Assembly: GCA_028706745.1 (NCBI GenBank)
Contig: JAQTVM010000002.1
Location: 33,823-97,822, forward strand
DNA: 64,000 bases
Source of the DNA: Candidatus Nanoarchaeia archaeon
GTDB lineage: Archaea; Nanobdellota; Nanobdellia; SCGC-AAA011-G17; GW2011-AR17
Reading direction: 5' to 3'
Under the pieces are notes generated by a model. The model made no database searches and was not told the origin of the DNA. It saw only the letters and a list, made by a program, of their open reading frames with translations. The position numbers and the translations under genes were made by a program. Of the stretch, positions 29,549-38,004 are shown one piece after another; position 1 is the first letter of the stretch, and each line of letters starts with the position of its first letter.

Positions 29549-29671
29549 TTTTATTTTTGTTTCCTTCTGCCGCCCGCCCGTTTGGGCGGAAGGTTTGCCT
29601 CTGAATAAGAGCGGACCGGACGGTTCGCATCGCCTTGCGATGCACCGCCCGCTCCAGCTCACTTCGTTCGC

Positions 29672-29775
29672 TGGACCGGACGGGATTCGAACCCGCGACC
29701 ACCTGATATCTTCCAAGCCTGGTAAAAGTTACACCGCGATTGCTCAGGTGCGCTACCAGGCTGCGCTACCGGTCC
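29672..29775 (-). tRNA. tRNA with a ~30-base insertion in the anticodon loop region (isotype unresolved)
   Basis: A clear tRNA frame on the minus strand: acceptor GGACCGG/CCGGTCC with discriminator A, D arm GCGC...GCGC, T arm GCGGG-TTCGAAT-CCCGT, anticodon stem CCTGA/TCAGG. Between the anticodon stem strands there are 37 bases where 7 are expected. A single archaeal intron is the obvious cause, but removing 30 bases at any one position does not give a loop with the near-invariant U33, so I cannot name the anticodon. The D arm resembles proline and isoleucine tRNAs. The insertion contains TACCAGGCT, the exact complement of the D-loop AGCCTGGTA. Confidence 0.75.
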
Positions 29776-29781
29776 TTCATG

Positions 29782-29884
29782 TCCTGGCCGATGCAGTAAC
29801 TCGCGTTCTGTATCGTCCAAGACGCTGTTTTTTTCACGCCCTTGCCGATGCAGGAATTGTGATTCCTTATCGTCCAGTGCGTCT
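29782..29884. repeat. Two degenerate direct repeats between tRNA genes
   Basis: CCTGGCCGATGCAG...TATCGTCCA (29784-29819) recurs as CCTTGCCGATGCAG...TATCGTCCA (29840-29876), spaced 57 bases. They start with sequence resembling the 3' end of the adjacent tRNA-Asp (plus-strand view CCTGGCCGA), so they could be eroded tRNA fragments or a processing element. Confidence 0.5.
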
Positions 29885-29895
29885 CGCTTCGCTCA

Positions 29896-29970
29896 CGCCC
29901 TGGCCGAGATTCGAACTCGGGTCGCAACCGTGACAGGGTTGCATGATAGGCCGGGCTACACTACCAGGGC
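29896..29970 (-). tRNA. tRNA-Asp (anticodon GTC)
   Basis: Minus strand: acceptor GCCCTGG/CCAGGGC, discriminator G (normal for Asp), anticodon stem CAACC/GGTTG, loop CTGTCAC with anticodon GTC, T arm CCGAG-TTCGAAT-CTCGG. 75 nt, no intron, no encoded CCA. Confidence 0.93.
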
Positions 29971-30232
29971 CTAAACCAAATATTCCCCTCAAGGGCGTTA
30001 TTGATATGCATAGTGCCGACTGAGAGAAATGTTTGTGCCATTTTCAAAAGAGAGATACGAGGGTATATATAAATGTTTCGGTTTTTTATTGCTTTTGCTG
30101 ACAATACGGATTTTTAGCCTTTTTGCCAAAAATGCCCATAATTTGCTAATAGGAGCAATTCTGCTATTTAAATTCTGCTATTTATATTGCATGTCTGGCA
30201 GAATTGTCCATAAGATAATTATGGCAACAGAA

Positions 30233-31213
30233 TTATCTATACCACTCCGCATCAAGCTCGTCAATGCGCCATTTCGGATTGATTTCAACTGTTTCCAAAT
30301 TCTCTTCCCTCTTGTTAAAATCATATTCTAAAATTCCCTGCCACGCAATCATCACAGGATTGTCTCCGCAGTATTTCAATGGAACAGGATAAAACCTGCA
30401 ATCCCTGTCCCTGCACATTGAGTCAAGCATTTCGCAGAATCTCTTGTTTGCGGCAACTCCGCCGATAAGAATGACTTCTTTCTTGCCGCAGTGCGCAACA
30501 GCCCTTTCTGTAACTTCAGCGAGCATTGCAAAACAGGTTTCCTGCAATGAGAAACACAGGTCCTCAACTTTTGCGCCTTTCTTGAAAAGCATTTCTGCCT
30601 TTGTGATTATGCCTGCAAAATCAACATCCATTCCCTTCACAACGTAAGGCAATTCAATCAACTTTCCCTTCTTGGCTAATTCTTCTATCTTTGGCCCTGC
30701 GGGAAAGCCCAATCCAGCCATTCTTCCGAACTTGTCCAATGCATTTCCCAAGCCGATACTCAATGTCTCGCCGAAAACCCTGTATTTTCCTCCCTCGTGG
30801 GCGATAATCTGCGTGTTGGCTCCTGAAACAAAAACAAAAACAGGGTCTTTTGTTCCTGTAATCATTCTTCCGATTTCCAAATGAGCGCAGATGTGATTAA
30901 CGCCGATTAAAGATATTTTCAGTTTCTTTGCTAATTCAACTGCAAAGTTCCTTCCCACGTGCAGGCACGGCGCAAGTCCGGGGCCTTTTGAAAAAGAGAT
31001 TAAGTCAATGTCTTCCAATGAAAGCTTTGCATCGTCAAGCGCTTTTTGCAGAAGCTTGTCCTTTAATTCAATGTGGTGCCTTGCAACAACAGGCGGGTTC
31101 ATGCCCCCTTCATTTGTCGTGTATGTATCAGAGGCAGAAGAAAGTTCTTTCTTGTCTTTCATCAAAGCTATTCCAAACGTGTGCGCTGTTGATTCTATTC
31201 CCAGGCATATCAT
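30233..31213 (-). CDS. kae1: Kae1/TsaD, KEOPS complex tRNA t6A synthase subunit
   Basis: 326 residues of the ASKHA-fold Kae1/Qri7/TsaD family: LGIESTAHTFGIAL, the metal-binding HICAHLEIGR, FVSGANTQI, and VILIGGVAANKRF...CGDNPVMIAW. It catalyses threonylcarbamoyl transfer to A37 of ANN-decoding tRNAs. It stands alone without the Bud32 kinase fusion found in many archaea. The ~260-base spacer to the tRNA-Asp gene has no supported gene. Confidence 0.96.
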   Translation of the reverse strand: MICLGIESTAHTFGIALMKDKKELSSASDTYTTNEGGMNPPVVARHHIELKDKLLQKALDDAKLSLEDIDLISFSKGPGLAPCLHVGRNFAVELAKKLKISLIGVNHICAHLEIGRMITGTKDPVFVFVSGANTQIIAHEGGKYRVFGETLSIGLGNALDKFGRMAGLGFPAGPKIEELAKKGKLIELPYVVKGMDVDFAGIITKAEMLFKKGAKVEDLCFSLQETCFAMLAEVTERAVAHCGKKEVILIGGVAANKRFCEMLDSMCRDRDCRFYPVPLKYCGDNPVMIAWQGILEYDFNKREENLETVEINPKWRIDELDAEWYR

Positions 31214-31274
31214 AGATGAAAGAGGTATAAAGAGGGGTTTATAAGATTATTGAAAAAAAGAAAAAAAAGAAAAA

Positions 31275-31469
31275 TCAGCTCAAGTCATTGTCTATTGACT
31301 GCAGGTTCGCTGATACATCCTCAACCTGGGTTGAGACTTCAGCAATTGCTTTCACGGCGTCTGCATCGCTCTTTACTTTTTCAACACCCTCATCGCCGCA
31401 TCCTGCAAGCGAAAAAAGGAGGAGCAATGCAAGCATTGCAACAAGCAGTGCTGATATTGTTTTGTTCAT
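31275..31469 (-). CDS. Small lipoprotein
   Basis: 64 residues: signal peptide with hydrophobic core (ISALLVAMLALLLLFSL) and lipobox LAGC, so a lipid-anchored exported peptide of ~40 residues, acidic and helical (heptad-like VSTQVEDVSANLQSID). It starts directly behind the stop of the 793-aa surface protein on the same strand (4-base gap), so the two are likely co-transcribed. Confidence 0.7.
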   Translation of the reverse strand: MNKTISALLVAMLALLLLFSLAGCGDEGVEKVKSDADAVKAIAEVSTQVEDVSANLQSIDNDLS

Positions 31470-31473
31470 GTTT

Positions 31474-33855
31474 TTACCTCCCTAAAAATTCTTTTAGCAA
31501 GCCAATGGCAACAGCCGCGCCTGTAAGAATCTCACTGCCGGCACTATCGGATTCAACAGCAGTTTCTTCTGAAGTTGGTTGCTCTTCGGTTACAGGCTGT
31601 TCTTCAACAGGGGCTGTTTCAATATACTCCGGTGGAGTATATATCGGTTCTTGTGGCTCAATAAATTGTTCTTGAGGCATCTGCACTACGCCCTGCACAG
31701 GCATTGGCTGCATCTGCTGCATCGGCCCTGTCTGCTGGTTAAAAAACCGCCCATTGTCAGGCATTGGCCCTTTGCAGTCCTGCGGACAGTTTTCAGGATT
31801 TTCCATTGGCTCACAGCAGTCATTGCCGCAGACATCCTTGGGGCTTGTGCCCGCCATTTCGTCAGCGCAGCCGTCCATGCCGCCCTGCTGGAAAGCCTGC
31901 CCCATTTTCTGCATCATTGGCTGTTTTTCAGCCATCTGCATTTGCGGAGCCATGCAGTCACTGGGACAGCTGTAGCTGTTTTCACCGTATCTCTGCTCAC
32001 AACACAAGTTTCCGCAAACTCCTTTGGGATTTATTCCCTGCTCAACCTTTTCACAGCCCATCATCTGCCCCTGGAATGCCTGTTCTGGATTTAATTGAGC
32101 CTTGGTATTCTGCTCAGATGCAAAATCGCCCATATTCTGCTTCAGATATTCAACCATCGAGCCTTCGCAGTACTGCATTACATTGTCAATTGTAAGCGGC
32201 TTGGTTGCATAGTCCATAAACTTGCAGGAGAGCTCTTTTTCTCCGTCAGAAGTATATGCTATTCCCTTCAGCCTGCATACTCCGTCTTCAAGCCCGACTA
32301 TCTTTACATTCGTATCCTGCTGAGGGAAAAATTGCGCTTCAGCCCGGCATATTCTTAATGCCTTTGCAAAGCAGTTTCCGTCTGTTCCGCAGTCTTTTTT
32401 CACCTTGTAGGATTCTTCCTGCTCTTCTTCATCCATCTCACCGTACTCTTCATCATATCCGCCTATGTCTTCTCCGCCGAGAATAACATACAAGGCATCT
32501 TCCATTACAACATCGCTAATCTGCCTTATCTTGTGCTTGATGTCAATAATCTGCTCAACACTCATCCCCTTGACACCCATCTTAAGCTCTTCTTTTACTC
32601 CGTCAATTTGTTTCTTGGCAGATTCAAACATTCCTGCAGCTGTCCTGAACCTTTCTGCGTTTGCGTCATCGCCTTCATTTTCATAATATTCAGCAATGGC
32701 TGTTATCTGCTTCGCCATCTGGTCAAATGAAATCTTTATTGACTCCAGCTTCAAGGCAACCTGCAAAAGCTTTGCAGCAGGGGGAACTTCGTCAAGCTCG
32801 TCATATGATTCAACGCCTTCCTCTCCCCTCTTGACGCATTTTGAGAAAGTAATGCATCCGTTTTCATCAGTATTAATCACAAGCTTTCCGCCCTGGTCCT
32901 CGCACTTGAAGTATGCTTCCTGCGGAACATTATTTACGCATTGTTCTCCTGAAGAGATGCATTTTGGAATATTGCATCCATTCTCGTCAAATGCCTTTAC
33001 GACTTTTCCGCCTTTTTGGCTGCATTCCATTCCCACTCTTTCCCATTCAGCGTGATTGTCAGGGCACTCTGTATGCTGCTTGTTCGGGTCCTCGCACTGC
33101 ACATACTCGCAGCTGCTCCTCATTCTTTTTGGATTAAGCCCCATTGACCTGCATTCCTGTTCTTTTTTTGCAAGCTCGTCAGGCCCCGGGCACATCTGCT
33201 GCTGTCCCGGCATGAAGTTTCCTGTATCTCCGCCAAACACGCAGTCAACAATTCCGCATCCCCTTGAGGCGTCAATATTTTTAACAACAGTCCTTCCGCC
33301 TTTTGCAGCGCATTCCTTTTCGATTCTTTCCCTGTCAGGTCCGGAAGTGCATGTTTCCTGAGGAACCTGCCTTTGCGCATTGTCGCAGACAATGTTTATC
33401 ATGCCGTTATTATTCACTTGTTTGCATCCGGGAGGAATATTCTGGGGATTCATGAAATTAGTTCCCGGCTGCATTCTCTGATTCTGCTGCCCTTCGCCGG
33501 GGCAAGGCACTTGAGTTTCGCCAACCCAGCATCCGCCCTTGTCAGGACCTGATACAGGCGGACTTTCGCTGTCAGTTGTTTGCCCTTCTGCGACTATATC
33601 AACAGGCTGCTGCACTTCTGTTGTATCTTCTGATACAGGAGTTTCAGATGGCTCGCTTGTGGCTTCTGCCGGCTCGCTTGGAGATTCCGGCTCGCTTGGA
33701 GATTCTGCCGGCTCGCTTGAAGCTTCCGGCTCTGACGGCGTTTCTGCCGGAGCAGGCTCGCTGGGCGCTTCCGTAGCTGCTTCTTCGCCTTCAGCAAACG
33801 CCAAAGAAGAAAAAGCCATCAGCAAAATGGCAAATATCGCAAGTGTCTTTTTCAT
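31474..33855 (-). CDS. Large secreted Cys-rich surface protein
   Basis: 793 residues: signal peptide (MKKTLAIFAILLMAFSSLAFA), then a Ser/Pro/Glu repeat region (SEPAESPSEPESPSEP), then repeated Cys-containing modules with a pattern like C...ECxxKGGxxVxxxDxNGCxxxxC, an acidic helical middle (~350-480), more Cys-rich modules (VCGNLCCEQRYGENSYSCPSDC, twice), a Pro/Gln/Met-rich segment and a hydrophobic C-terminus (ILTGAAVAIGLLKEFLG) that may anchor it. An outward-facing envelope or adhesion role is inferred. Confidence 0.75.
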   Translation of the reverse strand: MKKTLAIFAILLMAFSSLAFAEGEEAATEAPSEPAPAETPSEPEASSEPAESPSEPESPSEPAEATSEPSETPVSEDTTEVQQPVDIVAEGQTTDSESPPVSGPDKGGCWVGETQVPCPGEGQQNQRMQPGTNFMNPQNIPPGCKQVNNNGMINIVCDNAQRQVPQETCTSGPDRERIEKECAAKGGRTVVKNIDASRGCGIVDCVFGGDTGNFMPGQQQMCPGPDELAKKEQECRSMGLNPKRMRSSCEYVQCEDPNKQHTECPDNHAEWERVGMECSQKGGKVVKAFDENGCNIPKCISSGEQCVNNVPQEAYFKCEDQGGKLVINTDENGCITFSKCVKRGEEGVESYDELDEVPPAAKLLQVALKLESIKISFDQMAKQITAIAEYYENEGDDANAERFRTAAGMFESAKKQIDGVKEELKMGVKGMSVEQIIDIKHKIRQISDVVMEDALYVILGGEDIGGYDEEYGEMDEEEQEESYKVKKDCGTDGNCFAKALRICRAEAQFFPQQDTNVKIVGLEDGVCRLKGIAYTSDGEKELSCKFMDYATKPLTIDNVMQYCEGSMVEYLKQNMGDFASEQNTKAQLNPEQAFQGQMMGCEKVEQGINPKGVCGNLCCEQRYGENSYSCPSDCMAPQMQMAEKQPMMQKMGQAFQQGGMDGCADEMAGTSPKDVCGNDCCEPMENPENCPQDCKGPMPDNGRFFNQQTGPMQQMQPMPVQGVVQMPQEQFIEPQEPIYTPPEYIETAPVEEQPVTEEQPTSEETAVESDSAGSEILTGAAVAIGLLKEFLGR

Positions 33856-33863
33856 TAAATATC

Positions 33864-33890
33864 ACCTTTTTTTGTAAACAAAAAAAAGGT
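33864..33890 (-). promoter_or_regulatory. Hairpin sequestering the SD of the surface protein gene
   Basis: On the mRNA (minus strand) ACCTTTTTTTTG-TTTA-CAAAAAAAGGT forms an A/U-rich stem of ~11 pairs with one bulge; its 3' arm contains the Shine-Dalgarno AAAAGGTGAT, 8 bases before the ATG at 33855. A second small stem, CAGAAC-GCA-GTTCTG, lies at 33893-33907. A weak stem hiding the SD could make translation temperature- or factor-dependent. Confidence 0.45.
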
Positions 33891-34072
33891 CCAGAACGCA
33901 GTTCTGATACCTCAATTTTGATAATATATATTGGCATTTGCCATATTTAAGTATTATTATAACAGAGAATATAAGAAAAAGCAAAAAACCGCATTAAAAA
34001 GCAGAGGGATAACAAAATTTCCTGTAAAAATCTTTATATACAGCAAAGCACTATGATTTTATTGGTGATAAC

Positions 34073-34531
34073 ATGAAAAAGATAATTCTTATAATAATGG
34101 TCCTTTCACTTGCATCAATTGCATATGCAGATGACGGGATTGAAGACGTGCAGACAATTGAAGACGTGCATAACCTTATGCTTGAACAGCTAAGCCCTTA
34201 CATCGGGCAAAGCCTTGGCGCTGTTGGAAAAATGTACGGTAACGAGGCTGTGAATTTCTATCTTCTTGACAAAAGCTTAATCGGCTATGTAAAGACAGAG
34301 GGTGGAAAATTTGCAAAATTCGGCAAGGGAAAAGTGAAAACACCAACCATGGAAGTTTATATTGAAAGCATTGATGTAATCTCAGAGCTGAATTCTTCTC
34401 CTAAAAAGATAGACACTTTTTACAAGCTGAAGAAAGCAGGGAAGATAAAGCTGCAGCCAATCGGGTTTGGAAAGAAAACAAAGTACGGCTTTGCAAACAC
34501 AATAGGGCATATAGCTAATATGTTTGTTTGA
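34073..34531 (+). CDS. Small exported protein, unknown
   Basis: 152 residues with a signal peptide (MKKIILIIMVLSLASIAYA, cleavage after AYA). The mature part carries a repeat-like DVQTIEDVHNLM and a domain with LGAVGKMYGNEAVNFYLLD and a Lys-rich beta region. No family recognised. TATA (TTTATATAC) near 34035. The stop codon is followed 6 bases later by polX, so an operon is possible. Confidence 0.6.
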   Translation: MKKIILIIMVLSLASIAYADDGIEDVQTIEDVHNLMLEQLSPYIGQSLGAVGKMYGNEAVNFYLLDKSLIGYVKTEGGKFAKFGKGKVKTPTMEVYIESIDVISELNSSPKKIDTFYKLKKAGKIKLQPIGFGKKTKYGFANTIGHIANMFV

Positions 34532-34537
34532 TTGCAC

Positions 34538-36250
34538 ATGAAAAACACCGAAATAGCATCCATCTTCTTTGAGATGGCTGACATTCTTGAAATGCAAAAT
34601 GTGCAGTGGAAGCCTGTTGCTTACAGAAAAGCGGCAAGGGCAATTAACGAGCTTTCTGAGGATGTTTTTGATATTTATTCAAAAGGCGGGCTGAAGGCTC
34701 TTGAGGAAATTCCGGGAGTCGGAGAAAATATTGCAGGCAAGATTGAGGAGTTTTTGAAAACAGGGAGAGTAAATTCATATGGAAAGCTGAAGAAGTCGCT
34801 TCCATCAGGATTAAGCGCTTTGCTTCAGGTGCCGGGGCTTGGCCCTAAGAAAGCAATGATGCTTTACAAGGAGCTGAAGATAAAAAATGTAAAGGACTTG
34901 GAAAAAGCCGCCTTATCGCATAAGATTTCAAAGCTGCCTTTGTTCAAGCAGAAAGCAGAGGAAAACATACTGAAAGGGCTTGACATTTACAAGAAAGGGC
35001 AGGAGAGGGTTTTGCTTGCATATGCAATGCCAATTGCCGAAGAGATTAAGAAAGCCTTGGAGAAGAAAGCAGAGAAAGTTGTGATTGCAGGCTCATTGAG
35101 GAGAATGAGGGACACTGTGAAGGACATTGACATACTTGCTGTTTCTTCGCGCCCTTCTGATGTAATCAAAATATTTGTTTCCCTGCCTTCTGTCAAGTCA
35201 GTTATTGCAAAAGGTGATACGAAGTCAAGCGTTTTGCTTGATAACAATATGCAGGCGGACTTGAGAGTTGTGCCATTGAAAAGCTTTGGAGCTGCGATGC
35301 AGTATTTCACAGGAAGCAAGGACCACAATATTGAATTAAGGAAGATTGCTATTGCCAAGAAGCTGAAGTTAAGCGAGTACGGGATTTTTGATTCTCACGG
35401 AAAGCAGGTTGCGGGAAAGACAGAGGAGGAAGTGTACAAGAAGCTGGGGCTTTCTTACATTGAGCCTGAATTGCGTGAGAATACAGGGGAGATACAGGCT
35501 GCTTTGCAAGGAATGCTGCCTAAGCTTATTTCTATTGCTGATATCAAGGGGGACTTGCACTGCCATTCAACATATTCTGACGGAAACAACACAATTGAGG
35601 AGATGGCATTGGCTGCCAAAAAAAGAGGATATTCCTATATCTGCATTTCAGACCATTCAAAGTCAGAGTATATTGCAAACGGGCTTTCCGAGGAAACGCT
35701 TTTGAAGAAGATAGATGAAGTGAGGAAGGTAAATAAGAAGCTTCGCGGGATTAGAGTTTTATGCGGCTCTGAAGTGAATATACTGGAGGATGGCTCTTTG
35801 GATTATTCTGATGATATTTTGAAAAAGCTGGACATTGTTGTTGTGTCTGTGCATTCAAAGTTCAGGATGCCACGCGAGGAGATTACCGCGCGGCTTGTAA
35901 AGGCAATTTCCAATCCTTATGTAAATATACTGGGACATCCGACTTCAAGGCATTTCGGGAAAAGGGAAGAGATGGACATTGACATGAACAGGCTTATTGA
36001 GGCTGCAAAAGAGCATAATGTTGCACTGGAAATAAATTCCTCTCCTGCAAGAATGGACTTGCGTGATGTTTACGTGAAAAAGGCAGTTGAAAAGGGAGCG
36101 AAGATTTCTGTCAATACTGATGCGCATTCTGTTGAAGAATTGAAGTTTATGAAGTTTGGGATTGGCACTGCAAGAAGGGGCTGGTGTTCCAGAATGGATG
36201 TTTTGAATACGTATTCCTTGAATGAGCTTATGAAGTTTTTGAAGAAATAA
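34538..36250 (+). CDS. polX: Family X DNA polymerase with PHP domain (PolX)
   Basis: 570 residues: N-terminal 8-kDa-type domain with helix-hairpin-helix motifs (EEIPGVGENIAGKI, LQVPGLGPKKAMML), nucleotidyltransferase GSLRRMRDTVKDIDILAVS with the catalytic Asp pair, then a C-terminal PHP phosphoesterase (DLHCHSTYSDGNNT, ISDHSKSEYI, NTDAHSVEEL). This is the bacterial/archaeal PolX layout used in base excision repair, with 3'-5' exonuclease in the PHP domain. The ATG at 34538 is chosen over the TTG at 34532. Confidence 0.96.
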   Translation: MKNTEIASIFFEMADILEMQNVQWKPVAYRKAARAINELSEDVFDIYSKGGLKALEEIPGVGENIAGKIEEFLKTGRVNSYGKLKKSLPSGLSALLQVPGLGPKKAMMLYKELKIKNVKDLEKAALSHKISKLPLFKQKAEENILKGLDIYKKGQERVLLAYAMPIAEEIKKALEKKAEKVVIAGSLRRMRDTVKDIDILAVSSRPSDVIKIFVSLPSVKSVIAKGDTKSSVLLDNNMQADLRVVPLKSFGAAMQYFTGSKDHNIELRKIAIAKKLKLSEYGIFDSHGKQVAGKTEEEVYKKLGLSYIEPELRENTGEIQAALQGMLPKLISIADIKGDLHCHSTYSDGNNTIEEMALAAKKRGYSYICISDHSKSEYIANGLSEETLLKKIDEVRKVNKKLRGIRVLCGSEVNILEDGSLDYSDDILKKLDIVVVSVHSKFRMPREEITARLVKAISNPYVNILGHPTSRHFGKREEMDIDMNRLIEAAKEHNVALEINSSPARMDLRDVYVKKAVEKGAKISVNTDAHSVEELKFMKFGIGTARRGWCSRMDVLNTYSLNELMKFLKK

Positions 36251-36267
36251 AAGAAAGAAGAAAGGAT

Positions 36268-36600
36268 TTATTCGTCGCCACTATAAGCCTTAGCCATTAC
36301 TTTGCCGTACTCTGACCAATAGTCGACATAATTCTGGCCTGCCTTGGTTAATACCCCGTCAACCATCATAGGGTCGTCGCTAAACAATGTCCGGACATAA
36401 TGCCCTTGCTCCTTGCCGTCCGCAGTATTGACCATAACCCCGTATCCAGCGCCTTTTATTCCTGCATGCAATAATTCTATTTCCTTAATTATTGCCTTAT
36501 GGCCATATTTTGCCTGGAAAAGAGGCAGCCATTTCTTTTTTAGCTCCTCGTATGTTTCTTTTACCTTGGTGTCCACAGTTTCTTTTTTCTTTCCTGCCAT
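36268..36600 (-). CDS. Hypothetical small protein
   Basis: 110 residues, not recognised: a Lys-rich N-terminal helix (KKKETVDTKVKETYEELKKKW), a compact alpha/beta middle (LLHAGIKGAGYGVMVNTADGKEQGHYV) and a C-terminal helix. No signal peptide. SD-like GGAGGT upstream of the ATG. It is convergent with polX. Confidence 0.55.
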   Translation of the reverse strand: MAGKKKETVDTKVKETYEELKKKWLPLFQAKYGHKAIIKEIELLHAGIKGAGYGVMVNTADGKEQGHYVRTLFSDDPMMVDGVLTKAGQNYVDYWSEYGKVMAKAYSGDE

Positions 36601-36720
36601 AGTATTTACCTCCGAAATAAGTTTTCTAAAGCAATAATCTCCCCCATATTTATAAGGCTTATTATGGCTGCAGAACTGCTAATCTATAACTTTATAAATC
36701 TTAAATTACTATTGAAAGCT

Positions 36721-36888
36721 ATGGCAAATGAACTAAAATCAGAAAAGAAACCATACCACGAAGGCGAGTGCGAGGAGTGCGGCTCATACGCAAGACTTTA
36801 CGACGTTGACGGCAGGCTCCTTTGCGAGGAATGCAAGGAAGAGGCATTCGGGACTACAGAAGAAGAGGCAGAGGAGAATACTGACTGA
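36721..36888 (+). CDS. Small zinc-finger protein
   Basis: The start is at MANELKSEKK (36721), since a TATA (CTTTATAAATC) lies ~30 bases upstream; the track start 36664 precedes it. 55 residues with CEECGSYARL...LLCEECKEEA, a four-Cys zinc ribbon, and an acidic tail. It is followed after 2 bases by the 169-aa gene, so they form an operon. Confidence 0.7.
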   Translation: MANELKSEKKPYHEGECEECGSYARLYDVDGRLLCEECKEEAFGTTEEEAEENTD

Positions 36889-36890
36889 AT

Positions 36891-37400
36891 ATGGGGAAGG
36901 AAAGAAAGAATCCTGTCAATATTTTCAAGAACCTCCTGATTAAGAAAGCAGGAATACTGGACTTTGACGGAATGCTTGCCCTTATTCCGCAGTTTGCGTC
37001 GCAGTACAACTATGACTGCTTTGAGAAGAAGCATTCTGAGAAGACAGGCTCCACAGGCACTTACATTGAGTCAAACTGGTATATGGAAAGGAAGGTTACT
37101 TACTATGTCAAGTTCATCATTGAGGTTGAATTCTTAGTCAGGGACATGAACAATGTTGTTGTCGAGGATTCTGACGGCGGGAAAACAAAGAAGAACCAGG
37201 GAAGGGTGGAAGTTGTTTTCAATGCAAGAATGCAGAAGAATTATCTGAAGAATTTCAGCGAGAAGAAAGGAGAGTTTTCTGACTTTTTGAGGGCAGTTTA
37301 TGAGAAGTATCTTGCAAAGCAAAGGCTCAAGAGCTATGAGGACAAGCTGGAAGACGAAGCAAGGGACCTGCTTGAAGACTTGAAGGAAAAGCTGGATTAG
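36891..37400 (+). CDS. Conserved unknown protein, paralogue of the gene at 40695
   Basis: 169 residues, unknown. A Lys-rich N-terminus, a beta-rich middle (VTYYVKFIIEVEFLVRDMNNVVVED) and a long C-terminal helix. The same plan and many matching positions occur in the 169-aa protein at 40695-41204 (KIIIELNFIADTKDVVLED), so the two define a family. No catalytic motif seen. The gene is coupled to a small zinc-finger gene. Confidence 0.6.
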   Translation: MGKERKNPVNIFKNLLIKKAGILDFDGMLALIPQFASQYNYDCFEKKHSEKTGSTGTYIESNWYMERKVTYYVKFIIEVEFLVRDMNNVVVEDSDGGKTKKNQGRVEVVFNARMQKNYLKNFSEKKGEFSDFLRAVYEKYLAKQRLKSYEDKLEDEARDLLEDLKEKLD

Positions 37401-37539
37401 AAGGAGAGCCTCCGGCGTTAAGTTATTGGTTGCTGATAGTTTGGCAATATTTTAGATTAAAAGAAAAATAAGCTTATTCTCTTTTAGTATTTTTTAATAA
37501 AAAAGAAAAAATCTGTATAGTTTATTTCTTTATTTGACT

Positions 37540-37665
37540 TTAACTTTTTGATTTCTGTTTGTTTTTACAAGCAGGGCAAAGATAGCCTTGACATTCAAAA
37601 ACATCAACTATTGTATTACAACCATCAGTTTCACAGATAGTCAAGTCACTAAAAAATGCTGTCAT
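37540..37665 (-). CDS. Zinc-finger microprotein (41 aa), absent from ORF track
   Basis: A 41-residue ORF with a strong SD (AAAGGAGG, 7 bases before the ATG at 37665). It encodes MTAFFSDLTICETDGC..., with cysteines arranged CETDGC ... CQGYLCPAC, enough for one zinc site, and a Lys-rich tail. It is the last gene of a minus-strand set (40550 to 37540). It may also have its own promoter (TTTTAAATA near 37780) with a palindrome-containing leader. Confidence 0.6.
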   Translation of the reverse strand: MTAFFSDLTICETDGCNTIVDVFECQGYLCPACKNKQKSKS

Positions 37666-37853
37666 GTTGTTTCCTCCTTTTTAGGTATAGTAGCTTTTGC
37701 TACATGCAGCGCCTGCGCTTGCTAATCCCCTCAGGGATTAAAGGGGCTAAGCCTCCTCATAATAGGCTATAGAAATTGTATTTAAAATGATTATGGAACT
37801 TCAAAATTTTGAGCTAATTTTGTTTAAAATAACTTCTTTTTCGGGTCATATCT
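37666..37853 (-). other. Leader/spacer between two microprotein genes
   Basis: This contains a TATA-like TTTTAAATA (minus strand, ~37777-37785) and palindromic patches (CCCCTCAGGGATTAAAGGGG). It probably serves as promoter and leader of the 41-aa gene. No further ORF. Confidence 0.35.
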
Positions 37854-38003
37854 TTACCACCAGCCTATTGCATTTCCTAAAAAAAATACAATGAAGAATC
37901 CAATAATTTGCACAATTGTAAATCCAATTCCTAGCCAAAAACCTGCAATTATTAGCTCTTCCGTAGTTAGTCCTGCAGCTTCAATTTTTTTAATGGTTTC
38001 CAT
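37854..38003 (-). CDS. Single-TM microprotein (49 aa), absent from ORF track
   Basis: 49 residues starting METIKKIEAAGLTTEEL followed by one membrane helix (IIAGFWLGIGFTIVQIIGFF) and ending GNAIGWW. The ATG at 38003 is one base after the stop of the 477-aa gene, and the SD GAGGAGG lies inside that gene's last codons, so translation is coupled. Function unknown; possibly a subunit of a membrane assembly with its neighbours. Confidence 0.6.
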   Translation of the reverse strand: METIKKIEAAGLTTEELIIAGFWLGIGFTIVQIIGFFIVFFLGNAIGWW

Positions 38004-38004
38004 T

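Noticed and set aside
29306-29716. 136-aa version of RpoH
   Set aside because: The extra 56 N-terminal residues come from tRNA-side spacer; RpoH homology starts at MAEKFDIQ (29548).
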